From the NCBI RefSeq assembly GCF_021173675.1, contig NZ_JAIHON010000013.1, forward strand, positions 186,001 to 250,000: a stretch of DNA of 64,000 nt, written 5' to 3'. The stretch comes from Streptomyces lincolnensis. Its GTDB lineage: Bacteria > Actinomycetota > Actinomycetes > Streptomycetales > Streptomycetaceae. Position numbers and translations under genes: made by a program. Positions 8,966 through 17,459 of this stretch are shown here, in pieces (position 1 is the first letter of the stretch; each line of letters begins with the position of its first letter). Under the pieces are notes generated by a model. The model saw only the letters and a list, made by a program, of their open reading frames with translations. It searched no databases and was not told where the DNA came from.

Positions 8966-10150
8966 ATGGGCAGGAGAATTCGGTTCGAGGGTGCAGCTTT
9001 CGCGCCCGATTCCCCCGACGCGCGCAGGGAAGTGCCGCCCCGGGGGACGCAGGATCGTGCCGCCGCACCCGCCGGCGGGACGGCCGCCGTGGAACTCGAC
9101 GAGCTCGACCGCGCCGTCGTACACGCCCTCCAGATCCACCCCCGGGCCCCGTGGACGCTGGTCGGTGACGTGCTCGGCGTCAACCCGGTCACCGCGGCCC
9201 GCCGTTGGCACCGGCTCCAGGCTGCGGGCTTGGCCTGGGTGACCGCCTACCCGCGGCTGGACAACACGCGGATCGTGGTGACCGGTGTGGTCGAGGTGGA
9301 CGCCGCGCCGGGCCGCGCCGAGGAGGTGGCGCTGACGTTCGCCGCGCACCCGTCGGTGCCGAACGTCAAGCTCACCGCGGGCGGCCGGGACCTGGTGGCC
9401 GCCGTCCAGGCCCGCAGCCTGGACGAACTCGCCCGACTGACCACGGAGATGTTCCGGCGGACCCCCGGCGTGCGGGCGACCCGCACCCACGTGTCCACGG
9501 GGATCCCCACCGAGGGCAGCCGCTGGCGGCTGCGCAGCCTGGACGCGGCCCAGAGCGCGCGGGTCGAGGCGGCCCTCCCGCCGGCCGGCGGCTCGCCCGG
9601 CCCGGCCGCCGAGGTCCGCTGGGACGAGCTGGACGCGCGACTGCTGGAACTGCTGAGCACCGACGGGCGGATGTCGCTGCGCGACCTGTCGGACCGCACC
9701 GACACCAGCCTCACCACGGTCCGCCGCCGGACCCGGTCACTGCTCGCCCACCGGCTGAGCCTGCGCTGCGATCTGGCCCGGCCGTTGTCGGGGTGGCCGC
9801 TGTCCGCCGTGTACTTCGCCTCCGTGCCGGGCCGGTTCGTCGCGGAGACCAGCCGGGCACTGGCCGGTGTCCGGGAGGTGCGCTCCTGCGCGATCACGGC
9901 CGGGCCGCACAACCTGGTGATCGACGTCTGGCTGCGGCACCTGCACGACGTGCACGCCTTCGAGGCCCATCTGTCGCGGAAACTGCCCCGGCTCACCGTC
10001 GCCGACCGCTCGGTGGTGCTGCGCACGGTCAAACACATGGGGCGGCTGCTGGACCACGACGGCCGCTGTGTCTCGGTCCTGCCGCTCCGGCTCCTACGGG
10101 AGGGACTCGAACGCCGTACCGCCACGCCCGCCTGTATAACCGGACCATGA
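8966..10150 (+). CDS. Tandem-fused Lrp/AsnC-family regulator
   Basis: A 394-residue regulator built from two Lrp/AsnC units. The first helix-turn-helix starts near residue 44 (LDELDRAVVHAL) and is followed by a RAM ligand-binding module. The second starts near residue 220 (WDELDARLLELLSTDGRMS) with its own RAM module ending near KHMGRLL. Classical Lrp proteins have one unit of about 150 residues, so this polypeptide is an internally duplicated dimer. GGGAG at 8955-8959 precedes ATG 8966 by six bases. It is divergent from the amidohydrolase/AbgT operon with a 47-bp gap, which makes that operon its likely target, probably in response to an amino acid or the imported substrate. Confidence 0.85.
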   Translation: MGRRIRFEGAAFAPDSPDARREVPPRGTQDRAAAPAGGTAAVELDELDRAVVHALQIHPRAPWTLVGDVLGVNPVTAARRWHRLQAAGLAWVTAYPRLDNTRIVVTGVVEVDAAPGRAEEVALTFAAHPSVPNVKLTAGGRDLVAAVQARSLDELARLTTEMFRRTPGVRATRTHVSTGIPTEGSRWRLRSLDAAQSARVEAALPPAGGSPGPAAEVRWDELDARLLELLSTDGRMSLRDLSDRTDTSLTTVRRRTRSLLAHRLSLRCDLARPLSGWPLSAVYFASVPGRFVAETSRALAGVREVRSCAITAGPHNLVIDVWLRHLHDVHAFEAHLSRKLPRLTVADRSVVLRTVKHMGRLLDHDGRCVSVLPLRLLREGLERRTATPACITGP

Positions 10151-10509
10151 TCTACCACGCCGTGCCGCTCGCCGACTGGAGCGCCGACCCGGACCGCCCC
10201 TACGCCCCCGCCTCCCTCGGCGAGGAGGGCTTCGTGCACTGTTCCCCCGACGAGGCGACGACCCTGGCCGTGGTGAACGCCTTCTACCGCGACGCGCCGA
10301 GGCCGCTGCTCGCGCTGGTCCTCGACGAGACCCGGCTCGGCGCGCGCACGGAATGGGAGGCGCCGGTGCCCGTACCGCCGCCCGGTGTCGCGGACGGCAC
10401 CCTGTTCCCCCATGTGTTCGGGCCCCTCGACCGGGACGCCGTCGTCCGGGTCATGGAGGTCCGGTGGGACGAGGACGGCCGGGCCACCGGCCTGGCGCGG
10501 GCGCGCTGA
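10147..10509 (+). CDS. DUF952 family protein
   Basis: A 120-residue cytosolic protein with DUF952 hallmarks: an N-terminal IYHAVPLADW strand, the EEGFVHCSPDEA segment, the LLALVLDETRLG strand and a late FPHVFGPLDRDAV block. The function of the family is unsettled; relatives are sometimes annotated as glutathione-S-transferase-like. Its ATG overlaps the TGA of the AsnC gene in an ATGA junction, so it should be translationally coupled to that regulator. No membrane segment or signal peptide is present. Confidence 0.85.
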   Translation: MIYHAVPLADWSADPDRPYAPASLGEEGFVHCSPDEATTLAVVNAFYRDAPRPLLALVLDETRLGARTEWEAPVPVPPPGVADGTLFPHVFGPLDRDAVVRVMEVRWDEDGRATGLARAR

Positions 10510-10539
10510 CCGGATCCGTCGTCCCCGTGGCGGGACGGC

Positions 10540-11076
10540 TCAGACCGAGCAGCCCACATGGGCCAGCGCCTGCTTGAGCAGGACGCCGTGGCCGCCCGGC
10601 ATCTCGCTCTGCACCGCGGGGGACAGTGCGTCCTGCGGGCTGAACCAGACCAGGTCCAGGGCGTCCTGCCGGGGGCGGCAGTCGCCGGCGACCGGCACCA
10701 CGTAGGCGAGCGAGACCGCGTGCTGACGCGGGTCGTGGAACGGCGTGACGCCCTGCGTCGGGAAGTACTCGGCCACCGTGAAGGGCTGGAGGGAGGCCGG
10801 CACACGGGGCAGCGCGACCGGGCCGAGGTCCTTCTCCAGGTGGCGCAGGAGGGCGTCGCGGACCCGCTCGTGGTGCAGCACCCGACCGGACACCAGGCTC
10901 CGGCTGACCGTGCCGTCCGGACCGATGCGGAGCAGCAGTCCGATGCTGGTGACTTCGCCGCTGTCGTCGACGCGCACGGGCACGGCCTCGACGTACAGGA
11001 TCGGCATGCGGGCGCGCGCCATCTCGAGCTCGTCGGAGCTGAGCCAACCGGGCGTGGTTTCGGTCATGTCAGACAT
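10540..11076 (-). CDS. NUDIX-like DUF4916 protein
   Basis: A 178-residue protein I recognise as the actinobacterial DUF4916 (NUDIX-related) family. Supporting segments are the acidic N-terminus, IGLLLRIGPDGTVSRSLVSGRVLHHE, the QPFTVAEYFPTQGVTPFHDPRQHAVSLAYVVPV strand pair (around residues 100-130) and LVWFSPQDAL. A canonical NUDIX box is not evident, so hydrolase activity is doubtful. The gene follows the amidohydrolase gene by 15 bp on the same strand and probably belongs to that operon as its last gene. Confidence 0.75.
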   Translation of the reverse strand: MSDMTETTPGWLSSDELEMARARMPILYVEAVPVRVDDSGEVTSIGLLLRIGPDGTVSRSLVSGRVLHHERVRDALLRHLEKDLGPVALPRVPASLQPFTVAEYFPTQGVTPFHDPRQHAVSLAYVVPVAGDCRPRQDALDLVWFSPQDALSPAVQSEMPGGHGVLLKQALAHVGCSV

Positions 11077-11091
11077 TGCTTGATCATACTT

Positions 11092-12225
11092 TCAGGTGGT
11101 GGCGGAAAAGCGGTAGACCTGGCGGGCATTGTCCGCACCGGCCCACGTGGCGATGCGCAGGGCGTCGGGCAGGCTCAGCTCGTCGGCGTCCACCCGCTCC
11201 TGGAGCAGCCCGGCCAGCCCTTCCCGGAAGGCCAGCGCGCCCAGGTGGTAGAACTCCGCCACACCGTAGGCGTCGGAGCTGTACAGCAGTTTGCGGAACG
11301 GCGTGATCTCCAACACCTCCGCCAGGACCGCCCGCGCCCGGGCGGGGCCGACGTAGTGCAGGGTGAGCCCCACGTCGACGTACACCTGTTCGAAGACGGT
11401 CGCCAGATAGGCGGCCTGCCGCTGATACGGCCAGCAGTGCAGCAACAGCACCGGGATCGTCCCGGCGGTCAGATGCAGCCAGTCCGTCAGGAGCGTGGGG
11501 TCCACGCGGTGCATCCGGATGTCGGCGTCGCCGAACCCCGTGTGCAGCTGGAGGGGCAGTCCCAGGTCCACGGCGGTCCACAGCAGATGCCGTACGAGCA
11601 CCGGGTCGGCCAGCCTGCCGCCGGTCGCGAGCCAGTGCCCGGCCGCCGCGGTGACCTCGGAGCCGGAGGGGCGTGCCGGGTCCAGGGCGAAGCCGGTGCG
11701 GTAGGCGGCGACCGACTTCACCGCCACCACCCCCGGTCGCCGCACGGCCCGCTGCGCGGCCGCCCGGAACCGCTCGCCGTACTCGCCCGGCTCGACGCCC
11801 TCGGCCGCCACCGCCTCCGCCACGTTCTCCAGCCGTACGACCTCGAAGGCGCCGGCGTCGGCCACCGCGGCCAGTTCCCGTGGCGCGGTGAGGCGCTCCG
11901 TGGCGTATCCGGTGTCCACGCAGAACACGTCGGTGCCCGCGGCCGCCAGGAACCGGCGGTTGACCTCGTGCGCGCCGAGCGCGGCCCGGCGGGCGAGGTA
12001 CTCCTCGGCGGGCGCGTGCCGGGGCAGGTCCAGCAGCGGGGCGCAGTGGCGGCGGACGGCGACGCCGACCGGGCTGTCGAAGGGGGAGACCCCCGGCCAG
12101 TCCTCGCCCTCGGTGAGCAGCGAGCGGAAGGCCGGGCCGTCCAGGTCGGCCGTCACGACCCCGTGGCAGTGGTGGTCCACCAGACGCAGGGCGGCGAGCG
12201 TGTCGTGGACGGGACCCGCGCCCAT
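11092..12225 (-). CDS. FluG-type amidohydrolase (amidohydrolase_2 family)
   Basis: A 377-residue TIM-barrel hydrolase with the N-terminal metal motif DHHCHG (residues 17-22), a histidine in LQLHTGFGDADI, LLLHCWPYQR and a catalytic Asp in LLYSSDAYG. These blocks match the N-terminal half of FluG-like proteins, in which an amidohydrolase is fused to a glutamine-synthetase-like domain. Here the partner is a separate gene immediately upstream, whose stop codon is one base before this ATG. The two therefore appear to act on one gamma-glutamyl or amide compound: one makes or rearranges the amide bond and the other hydrolyses it. The substrate is not known from sequence. Confidence 0.82.
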   Translation of the reverse strand: MGAGPVHDTLAALRLVDHHCHGVVTADLDGPAFRSLLTEGEDWPGVSPFDSPVGVAVRRHCAPLLDLPRHAPAEEYLARRAALGAHEVNRRFLAAAGTDVFCVDTGYATERLTAPRELAAVADAGAFEVVRLENVAEAVAAEGVEPGEYGERFRAAAQRAVRRPGVVAVKSVAAYRTGFALDPARPSGSEVTAAAGHWLATGGRLADPVLVRHLLWTAVDLGLPLQLHTGFGDADIRMHRVDPTLLTDWLHLTAGTIPVLLLHCWPYQRQAAYLATVFEQVYVDVGLTLHYVGPARARAVLAEVLEITPFRKLLYSSDAYGVAEFYHLGALAFREGLAGLLQERVDADELSLPDALRIATWAGADNARQVYRFSATT

Positions 12226-12226
12226 G

Positions 12227-13627
12227 TCAGTACTTCCAGCGGTACGCCGCCGCCACCTGGTCGTCGTCCAGCCCGGTCACGGCCGCGATCTCCCCGAGGC
12301 GCACGGCGGTCACCGCGTCGGCGAGGACCGGGCCCAGCGCGGCGCGCAGCACGGTGTCCCCGCGGAACTCCTCGACGGCCTCGCCCAGCGAGGCGGGCAG
12401 CCGCCGCACACCCCGGGCCGCCGCCTCCTCGGCGTCCAGCCGGGCCGGGTCGCCGGTGATCTCCTCGGGCAGGGGCACCAGGGAGGTCAGACCGTCAAGG
12501 CCGGCGGCGATCGCGCAGGCAAGCGCGAGATACGGGTTGGCGGCCAGGTCGACCGGCTTGACCTCCAGGTTCGCGGCCTGGTCGCGGACGCCCGCGGTGC
12601 CGGTGACCACCCGCACCGCGGCCTCGCGGGTCTCCCGGCCCCAGGCGGTGAACACCCCGGCCCACTGGGACGGCCTGAGCCGCAGATAGCTCGCCGGACT
12701 GGGGGCCGTGACGGCCGTGAGCGCCGGGAGGCGGGCCAGGATGCCGGCCGCGAAGGACTCGGCCTCGGCCGTCATGCCGTAGCGGCCCGTGCTGCCGGAG
12801 TGCAGGTTGACGCCGTCGCGCCAGGCGGAGAGGTGGAGGTGGCCGCCGTTGCCGACGCCCCGGCCGACGACCGCCGGGGCGAAGGAGACGGCGAGGCCGT
12901 GGCGGGCGGACACCGCGCGGACGGTCTGCCGCACCAGCACGCTCCGGTCGGCCGCCGCCACCGGATCCAGGGCACCGACCGAGATCTCGAACTGCCCCGC
13001 CGCGTACTCCGGATGCAGCTGCTCGACCTCCACGCCCTGCGCGGCGAGCGCGGCCAGCAGATCGGCCGTGCAGTCGCTCAGCTCGACCTGCCGGGCGGCG
13101 CTGTACGCCGGGCCGGTCGTCGCGGGCACGAAGTCACCGCCGGGCGGGCCCTGTCCCACGGACCACTCGATCTCGATGCCCGCCCGGAAGGCGAGGCCGT
13201 GCCGCTCGGCCGCCTCGGCGACGATCCGGCGCAGCACGGTACGGCCGCACCCCGGATGCGGCTCGCCCTCCTGTGTGATCCGGTCGACCGGCGCCCACGC
13301 CCAGCCCGGCTGGCCCACCAGGGCCACCAGCCGGTCCAGATCGGGGTAGAGCCGCAGATCGCCGTCGGGTGAGCCGAGCACGTCCGTCGTCACGATCGAG
13401 TCGTCGGCGAGGAAGGTGTCGAACACCGGGGACATGCCGACGCCCCAGGCCGCCGCCGAGGCGAGCCGCGCCGTCGGGACGGTCTTCACGCGGGTGACGC
13501 CCGCGGTGTCGACGTAGGCGAGGACGACGCCGTGCACGCCCCGCCCGGTCAGCTCACCGGCCAGCGCGGCGGCCCGTTCGACATCTCCCGGGCGCCCGCC
13601 GGGGACGGGGTCGGCAAGCGTGCTCAT
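12227..13627 (-). CDS. Glutamine-synthetase-like gamma-glutamyl ligase
   Basis: A 466-residue GS family protein. The glutamate and metal residues lie in FRAGIEIEWSVG and QFEISVG, the HLHLSAW loop matches the GS ATP/metal motif, and a C-terminal block NPYLALACAIAAGLDG is typical. It lacks an obvious adenylylation tyrosine loop. GS-like proteins in Streptomyces include enzymes that glutamylate polyamines or ethanolamine rather than ammonia, and this one more likely belongs there than to nitrogen assimilation. A strong GGACGGAGGAGG site precedes ATG 13627 on the minus strand. It is directly followed by the FluG-type amidohydrolase. I cannot tell which amine is used. Confidence 0.85.
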   Translation of the reverse strand: MSTLADPVPGGRPGDVERAAALAGELTGRGVHGVVLAYVDTAGVTRVKTVPTARLASAAAWGVGMSPVFDTFLADDSIVTTDVLGSPDGDLRLYPDLDRLVALVGQPGWAWAPVDRITQEGEPHPGCGRTVLRRIVAEAAERHGLAFRAGIEIEWSVGQGPPGGDFVPATTGPAYSAARQVELSDCTADLLAALAAQGVEVEQLHPEYAAGQFEISVGALDPVAAADRSVLVRQTVRAVSARHGLAVSFAPAVVGRGVGNGGHLHLSAWRDGVNLHSGSTGRYGMTAEAESFAAGILARLPALTAVTAPSPASYLRLRPSQWAGVFTAWGRETREAAVRVVTGTAGVRDQAANLEVKPVDLAANPYLALACAIAAGLDGLTSLVPLPEEITGDPARLDAEEAAARGVRRLPASLGEAVEEFRGDTVLRAALGPVLADAVTAVRLGEIAAVTGLDDDQVAAAYRWKY

Positions 13628-13688
13628 ACGTCCTCCTCCGTCCTCCCGGGTCCTCCATGACTGGCGGCGGGTGCCGGGCCCGCCCGCG

Positions 13689-14501
13689 TCAGGGTTTGAC
13701 GGCCACCGCGCCGAACTGCGGCACCGGGGTGGGGGAGCCGGACTCGGCACGCCACTGCGAACACGACACCAGGCCCGGTTCCAGCAGCGTCAGCCCGTCG
13801 AAGAAGGAGGCGATGTCCTCGCGGCTGCGGGCGGTGATCGGCGGGGTGGCGTTCTCGTTCCAGAACTTCATCGCCGGGATCTGGCCCTCGCCGCCGAGAT
13901 CGGAGTCGAACGTGGGGTGGGTCAGGGCGAGATGGCTGCCGGCGGGCATCGCCGCCATCACCCGGCGGGCGATGTCCCGGGCCTTGTCCACGTCGAGGAC
14001 GAAGTTGAGGATGCCCAGCATCATCACGGCGACCGGCTGGTCGAAGTCCAGGGTGCGCGCGGCGCGTTCGAGGATGGCGTCCGGGTCGTGGACGTCGGCG
14101 TCGATGTAGTCGGTGACACCGGCGGGGGTGCTGGTGAGCAGGGTGCGGGCGTGCACCAGCACGATCGGGTCGTTGTCGACGTAGACGATCCGCGACTCGG
14201 GGGCGATCCGCTGGGCGATCTCGTGGGTGTTGTCCACCGTCGGCAGGCCCGTGCCGATGTCCAGGAACTGCCGGATGCCCCGCTCCTCGGCGAGGAACCG
14301 CACCGCCCGGCCCAGGAACCAGCGGTCGGCGCGGGCGATCTCCCGGATGATCGGGAACATGCCGGCCACGTGCTCGCCGACCTGCTGGTCGACCTCGTAG
14401 TTGTCCTTGCCGCCGATCCAGTAGTTCCAGACGCGCGCGTTGTGCGCCACCCCCGTGTTCAGCCTCGCCGATGTGCTCGCCGGGGTGTCGCTCTCGCTCA
14501 C
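13689..14501 (-). CDS. DUF574-type SAM-dependent methyltransferase (copy 1)
   Basis: A 270-residue member of the actinobacterial S-adenosyl methyltransferase family Methyltransf_19 (DUF574). The signature ARVWNYWIGGKDNYEVD (near residue 20) is followed by the SAM motif FLDIGTGLPTVDNTHE, the second acidic motif IVYVDNDPIV and VMMLGILNFV. Substrates of this abundant family are unknown. GTG 14501 is chosen because AGGAGCGAGGA precedes it. A diverged paralogue of about the same length occurs at 24863-25654. A 22-bp tandem repeat lies upstream of the start and could be its operator. Confidence 0.9.
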   Translation of the reverse strand: MSESDTPASTSARLNTGVAHNARVWNYWIGGKDNYEVDQQVGEHVAGMFPIIREIARADRWFLGRAVRFLAEERGIRQFLDIGTGLPTVDNTHEIAQRIAPESRIVYVDNDPIVLVHARTLLTSTPAGVTDYIDADVHDPDAILERAARTLDFDQPVAVMMLGILNFVLDVDKARDIARRVMAAMPAGSHLALTHPTFDSDLGGEGQIPAMKFWNENATPPITARSREDIASFFDGLTLLEPGLVSCSQWRAESGSPTPVPQFGAVAVKP

Positions 14502-14555
14502 GTCCTCGCTCCTTCTTCCATACGGCCTTTCGCCGCCATTGTGCCGTCCGATGAT

Positions 14556-14599
14556 CAGCTTGTCCCGGAAACGGCGACAGCTTGTTCCGGGAAACGGCG
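14556..14599. repeat. Two 21-22 bp imperfect tandem repeats between divergent genes
   Basis: CAGCTTGTCCCGGAAACGGCG at 14556-14576 recurs at 14578-14599 with one substitution and one inserted base; the period is 22 bp, about two helical turns. The pair lies between the methyltransferase start (14501) and the channel gene (14712). Its place and spacing suit a regulator-binding site, which is an inference. Confidence 0.55.
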
Positions 14600-14711
14600 G
14601 CGGCGAGGGGTGTCCGGCGCGCCCCGCCACTCGAACGCGCCGCCCGGCATGCCCGCCCCCGCGCCGGCGACGACACTGACCGGGCACGGTTCCCGGCCCC
14701 GAGGAGCGCCC

Positions 14712-15233
14712 ATGCCGCCCGGATTTCTCACCAGGGCGATCGCGGCGCTGCTCGGCCGCGAGGGCCGGTCCCTGCATCTGCGGGCGGCCGGCGGGGCGAC
14801 GTTCGTCCTGCTGGTGGTGATGCTCACCGGTTCGTGGGCCGTGGTCGCGGCCGAACAGGGCGCGCGGGGCGCCAACCTGACGACGTACCCGAGGGCCCTG
14901 TGGTGGTCGGTCGAGACCGCCACGACGGTCGGCTACGGCGACTTCTTCCCCGTGACCCCCTGGGGCCGGGTCGTCGGCACGGTGGTCATGGTCGTCGGCA
15001 TCACCACGTACGGCATCGTCACCGCCGCCCTGGCCACCTGGTTCGTCGGCCGCGAGCAGCGGCGGCGCCGCCATGTCGCCCACGACGCCCACGTGTTGGG
15101 CGAGGAGACCGCCCGTGTCCTGCGCGAACGGTTCGACCGGCTGGAGCGGTTGGTGGCCGGGGAGGAGGCAGGGAGGGGGAGCGCCCCTGATCCGGGCCTC
15201 TTACCCGTTACCGACCAGTACCCCGCTGTATGA
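14712..15233 (+). CDS. Two-TM potassium channel protein
   Basis: A 173-residue Ion_trans_2 family channel subunit. The first membrane segment is ATFVLLVVMLTGSWAVVA (about residues 30-48), followed by the pore helix and the selectivity filter TVGYGD (near residue 76). The second segment is VVGTVVMVVGITTYGIVTAAL (about 90-110). The basic run REQRRRRR follows at the cytoplasmic face, then an acidic coiled helix (ETARVLRERFDRLERLV). A functional channel would be a tetramer. GAGGAG at 14701-14706 supports ATG 14712. No RCK domain is fused and no regulator is adjacent. Confidence 0.9.
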   Translation: MPPGFLTRAIAALLGREGRSLHLRAAGGATFVLLVVMLTGSWAVVAAEQGARGANLTTYPRALWWSVETATTVGYGDFFPVTPWGRVVGTVVMVVGITTYGIVTAALATWFVGREQRRRRHVAHDAHVLGEETARVLRERFDRLERLVAGEEAGRGSAPDPGLLPVTDQYPAV

Positions 15234-15328
15234 CACAGGTGAACTCTGAGGTACGGTCTCCACCGATCCGCAACCACTCTCAGGCTCTGGGCCGCTACGG
15301 GCGGTGTCGAAGGGGGCGGCAACACACC

Positions 15329-16741
15329 ATGGAATTCCACCTGGTCGACGAAGGGGAGTCGGCGCCGGGCGACGACGCGCCGCTGGAGGCGCTGGCTCCG
15401 GAACCCCTGCTGACCCGGGACTACGAGACGCGGCCCGCGCTCGTCTACGAGCGCCTGCGCCAGCGCCACGGTCCGGTCGCGCCGGTCGACCTGCTCGGCG
15501 TGCCCGCGTGGCTCGTGCTGGGCTACAAGGAGTCCCTCCAGGTGCTCCAGGACGACGCCGCCTGGCCCAAGGGCCTGGAGAACTGGCGGGCCCGCACCGA
15601 GGGCCGGGTGCCCGTGGACTGGCCGCTCGGCCCCTCCCTGGAGGTCAACCACATCCTGATCCAGGGCGGCCCCGGCTACCCCGCGCTGCGCGGCGCCTGG
15701 GACACCGCCCTGCGGCCGTTCCAGGACCCGCGCCACCCCCAGGCCAAGCGGCTGAAGTCGGCCGTCACGGTCTACGCCGACGAGCTGATCACCCTGCTCG
15801 CGCAGGGCGGCCGTACGGGCATGGCCGACCTGTCGGCGCAGTTCTCCCGCCCGCTGCCGCTGATGGCGGCGAGCCATCTGCTGGGCTTCCCCGGCTCGCA
15901 GGGCGACGACGCCCTGATGGACATGTGGCGGGTGCTGGACGCGGGCCCCGACGCCGAACCCGCCCTTGAACGGCTCCTGGAGACGCTCATGCGGCTGGCC
16001 GCCGCCAAGCGGGAGCGGCCCGGCGACGACTTCCCCTCCCACCTGCTGGCCGCCCACCCGGACCTGTCGGTGGACGCGCTGGCCCGGGAACTGTTCATGC
16101 TGCTCGGCATGACCTCCGACCACGTCGGCATCCTCATCTCCAACACGGTGGTCGAGGTGATCTCCGGGGAGAGCGAGGGCGGGGTGCGGGCCGCGCTGTC
16201 CGCCGGGATGGTCCGGGAGACCATGAACCGGGTGGTGATGCGCAAGCCGCCGCTGGTGAACTTCGTACCGAGGTTCGCGGCCCGGGACACCCGGCTCGGG
16301 AACTACACCCTCCGGGCCGGCGACCCGGTGTGGGTCTCCTCCGCCGCCGCGCACGCCGATCCGCTCTTCGCCGGGCAGATGGCACCGGGCTCCACCCTCA
16401 GCAGCAGGGCGCACCTGTCGTGGGGCGCCGGGCCGCGTCAGTGTCCCGCCCGCGAGCTGGCGTCCGTGACGATCGCGGCGGCCGGCGTGGGCCGTCTCTT
16501 CGAACGGTTCGGGCATCTGGAACTCGCCCTCCCGGTCGACCAACTGCCCTGGCGCTCCTCGCCGTTCATGCGCGGCCTGCGGTCGCTGCCGGTGCGCTAC
16601 GAGCTGGCCTCGGCGACCGTGCCGCCGCTGCCGGTGCCCGCGGCGGCCGCGGCGGCCGCAACGGCGGTGGCCGACCCGGCCGAGAAGCGGCGGTCGTCGC
16701 TGTGGCGGTATCTGACCGGACTCATCCGGCCCGGCGGCTGA
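15329..16741 (+). CDS. Atypical cytochrome P450
   Basis: A 470-residue P450 with the haem-thiolate loop WGAGPRQCPAREL, placing the Cys ligand near residue 371. Two otherwise almost universal features are altered. The K-helix reads RETMNR near residue 297, so the Arg of E-x-x-R is Asn. The I-helix reads LGMTSDHVG and lacks the usual Ala/Gly-Gly-x-Asp/Glu-Thr. From memory, loss of the K-helix Arg is described in the CYP157 group of Streptomyces conservons, which this may resemble, but no conservon genes are present here. The C-terminal tail after residue 430 is Ala/Pro-rich. ATG 15329 follows GAAGGGGG. Redox partners are not encoded nearby and no substrate is implied. Confidence 0.85.
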   Translation: MEFHLVDEGESAPGDDAPLEALAPEPLLTRDYETRPALVYERLRQRHGPVAPVDLLGVPAWLVLGYKESLQVLQDDAAWPKGLENWRARTEGRVPVDWPLGPSLEVNHILIQGGPGYPALRGAWDTALRPFQDPRHPQAKRLKSAVTVYADELITLLAQGGRTGMADLSAQFSRPLPLMAASHLLGFPGSQGDDALMDMWRVLDAGPDAEPALERLLETLMRLAAAKRERPGDDFPSHLLAAHPDLSVDALARELFMLLGMTSDHVGILISNTVVEVISGESEGGVRAALSAGMVRETMNRVVMRKPPLVNFVPRFAARDTRLGNYTLRAGDPVWVSSAAAHADPLFAGQMAPGSTLSSRAHLSWGAGPRQCPARELASVTIAAAGVGRLFERFGHLELALPVDQLPWRSSPFMRGLRSLPVRYELASATVPPLPVPAAAAAAATAVADPAEKRRSSLWRYLTGLIRPGG

Positions 16742-16748
16742 CGGCCGG

Positions 16749-17459
16749 TCACGGAGCGGGCCGCACCTGCCCGTTCTGCCAGGCCCAGGCCGCGATCTCC
16801 ACGCGGTTCCGGGCCGCCAGCTTGAGCTGGACGCTGGACAGGTGCGTCTTGACCGTGGAGAGGGAGACATACAGCTCGGCGGCGATCTCGGCGTTGGTAC
16901 GGCCCTGGGCGACCAGCCGGACCACGTCGAGCTCGCGGTCGGTCAGCGGCTCGGTGACCGGCGCGGTCCGGGCCGGGACGGCCGGCGGCGGTGTCCTCGT
17001 CTGCGTGACGTGCTTGAGCAGCCGGACGGTGACCGAGGGGGACACCAGCGAGTCACCGGCCGCGGCGGCCCGGACCGCCTCCGCGAGCAGGGTCGGCCCG
17101 GAGTCCTTGAGCAGGAACCCGCAGGCGCCGCCGCGCAGCGCCCCGTACACGTACTCGTCGAGGTCGAAGGTGGTGACCACGACCACCCGCATCGGGTCGG
17201 CGACCTCGGGGCCCGCCAGCAGCCGGGTGGCCTCCAGGCCGTCCAGCTTCGGCATCCGGATGTCCAGCAGGCACACGTCCGGCCGGACCCGGCGGGCCAG
17301 CGCCAACGCCTCCTCGCCGTCGGCGGCCTCGGCGACGACCGTGATGTCGGGCTGCGCGTCCAGGAAGAAGCGGAAGCCGGTGCGGACCATGTCCTGGTCG
17401 TCCGCGATCAGGACGCGGATGGGGGCGCCGGGCGAGGTCGCCGGGGTGGGGCTCGTCAT
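16749..17459 (-). CDS. NarL/FixJ-type response regulator
   Basis: A 236-residue two-component regulator. The receiver domain starts with IRVLIADDQDMVRTG, has the phosphoacceptor Asp in CLLDIRMPKLDG, the switch Thr in VVVTTFD and the Lys in FLLKDSG. The LuxR-type helix-turn-helix is LTDRELDVVRLVAQGRTNAEIAAELYVSLSTVKTH in the last 70 residues. The DNA-recognition and phosphorylation residues are intact. No histidine kinase gene is adjacent, so the partner is elsewhere. It converges with the P450 gene, the stops being seven bases apart. Confidence 0.92.
   Translation of the reverse strand: MTSPTPATSPGAPIRVLIADDQDMVRTGFRFFLDAQPDITVVAEAADGEEALALARRVRPDVCLLDIRMPKLDGLEATRLLAGPEVADPMRVVVVTTFDLDEYVYGALRGGACGFLLKDSGPTLLAEAVRAAAAGDSLVSPSVTVRLLKHVTQTRTPPPAVPARTAPVTEPLTDRELDVVRLVAQGRTNAEIAAELYVSLSTVKTHLSSVQLKLAARNRVEIAAWAWQNGQVRPAP

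Noticed and set aside
10558..12459. Long plus-strand open frame across the DUF4916/amidohydrolase region
   Set aside because: It is the antisense of three recognisable proteins and has no family motif.
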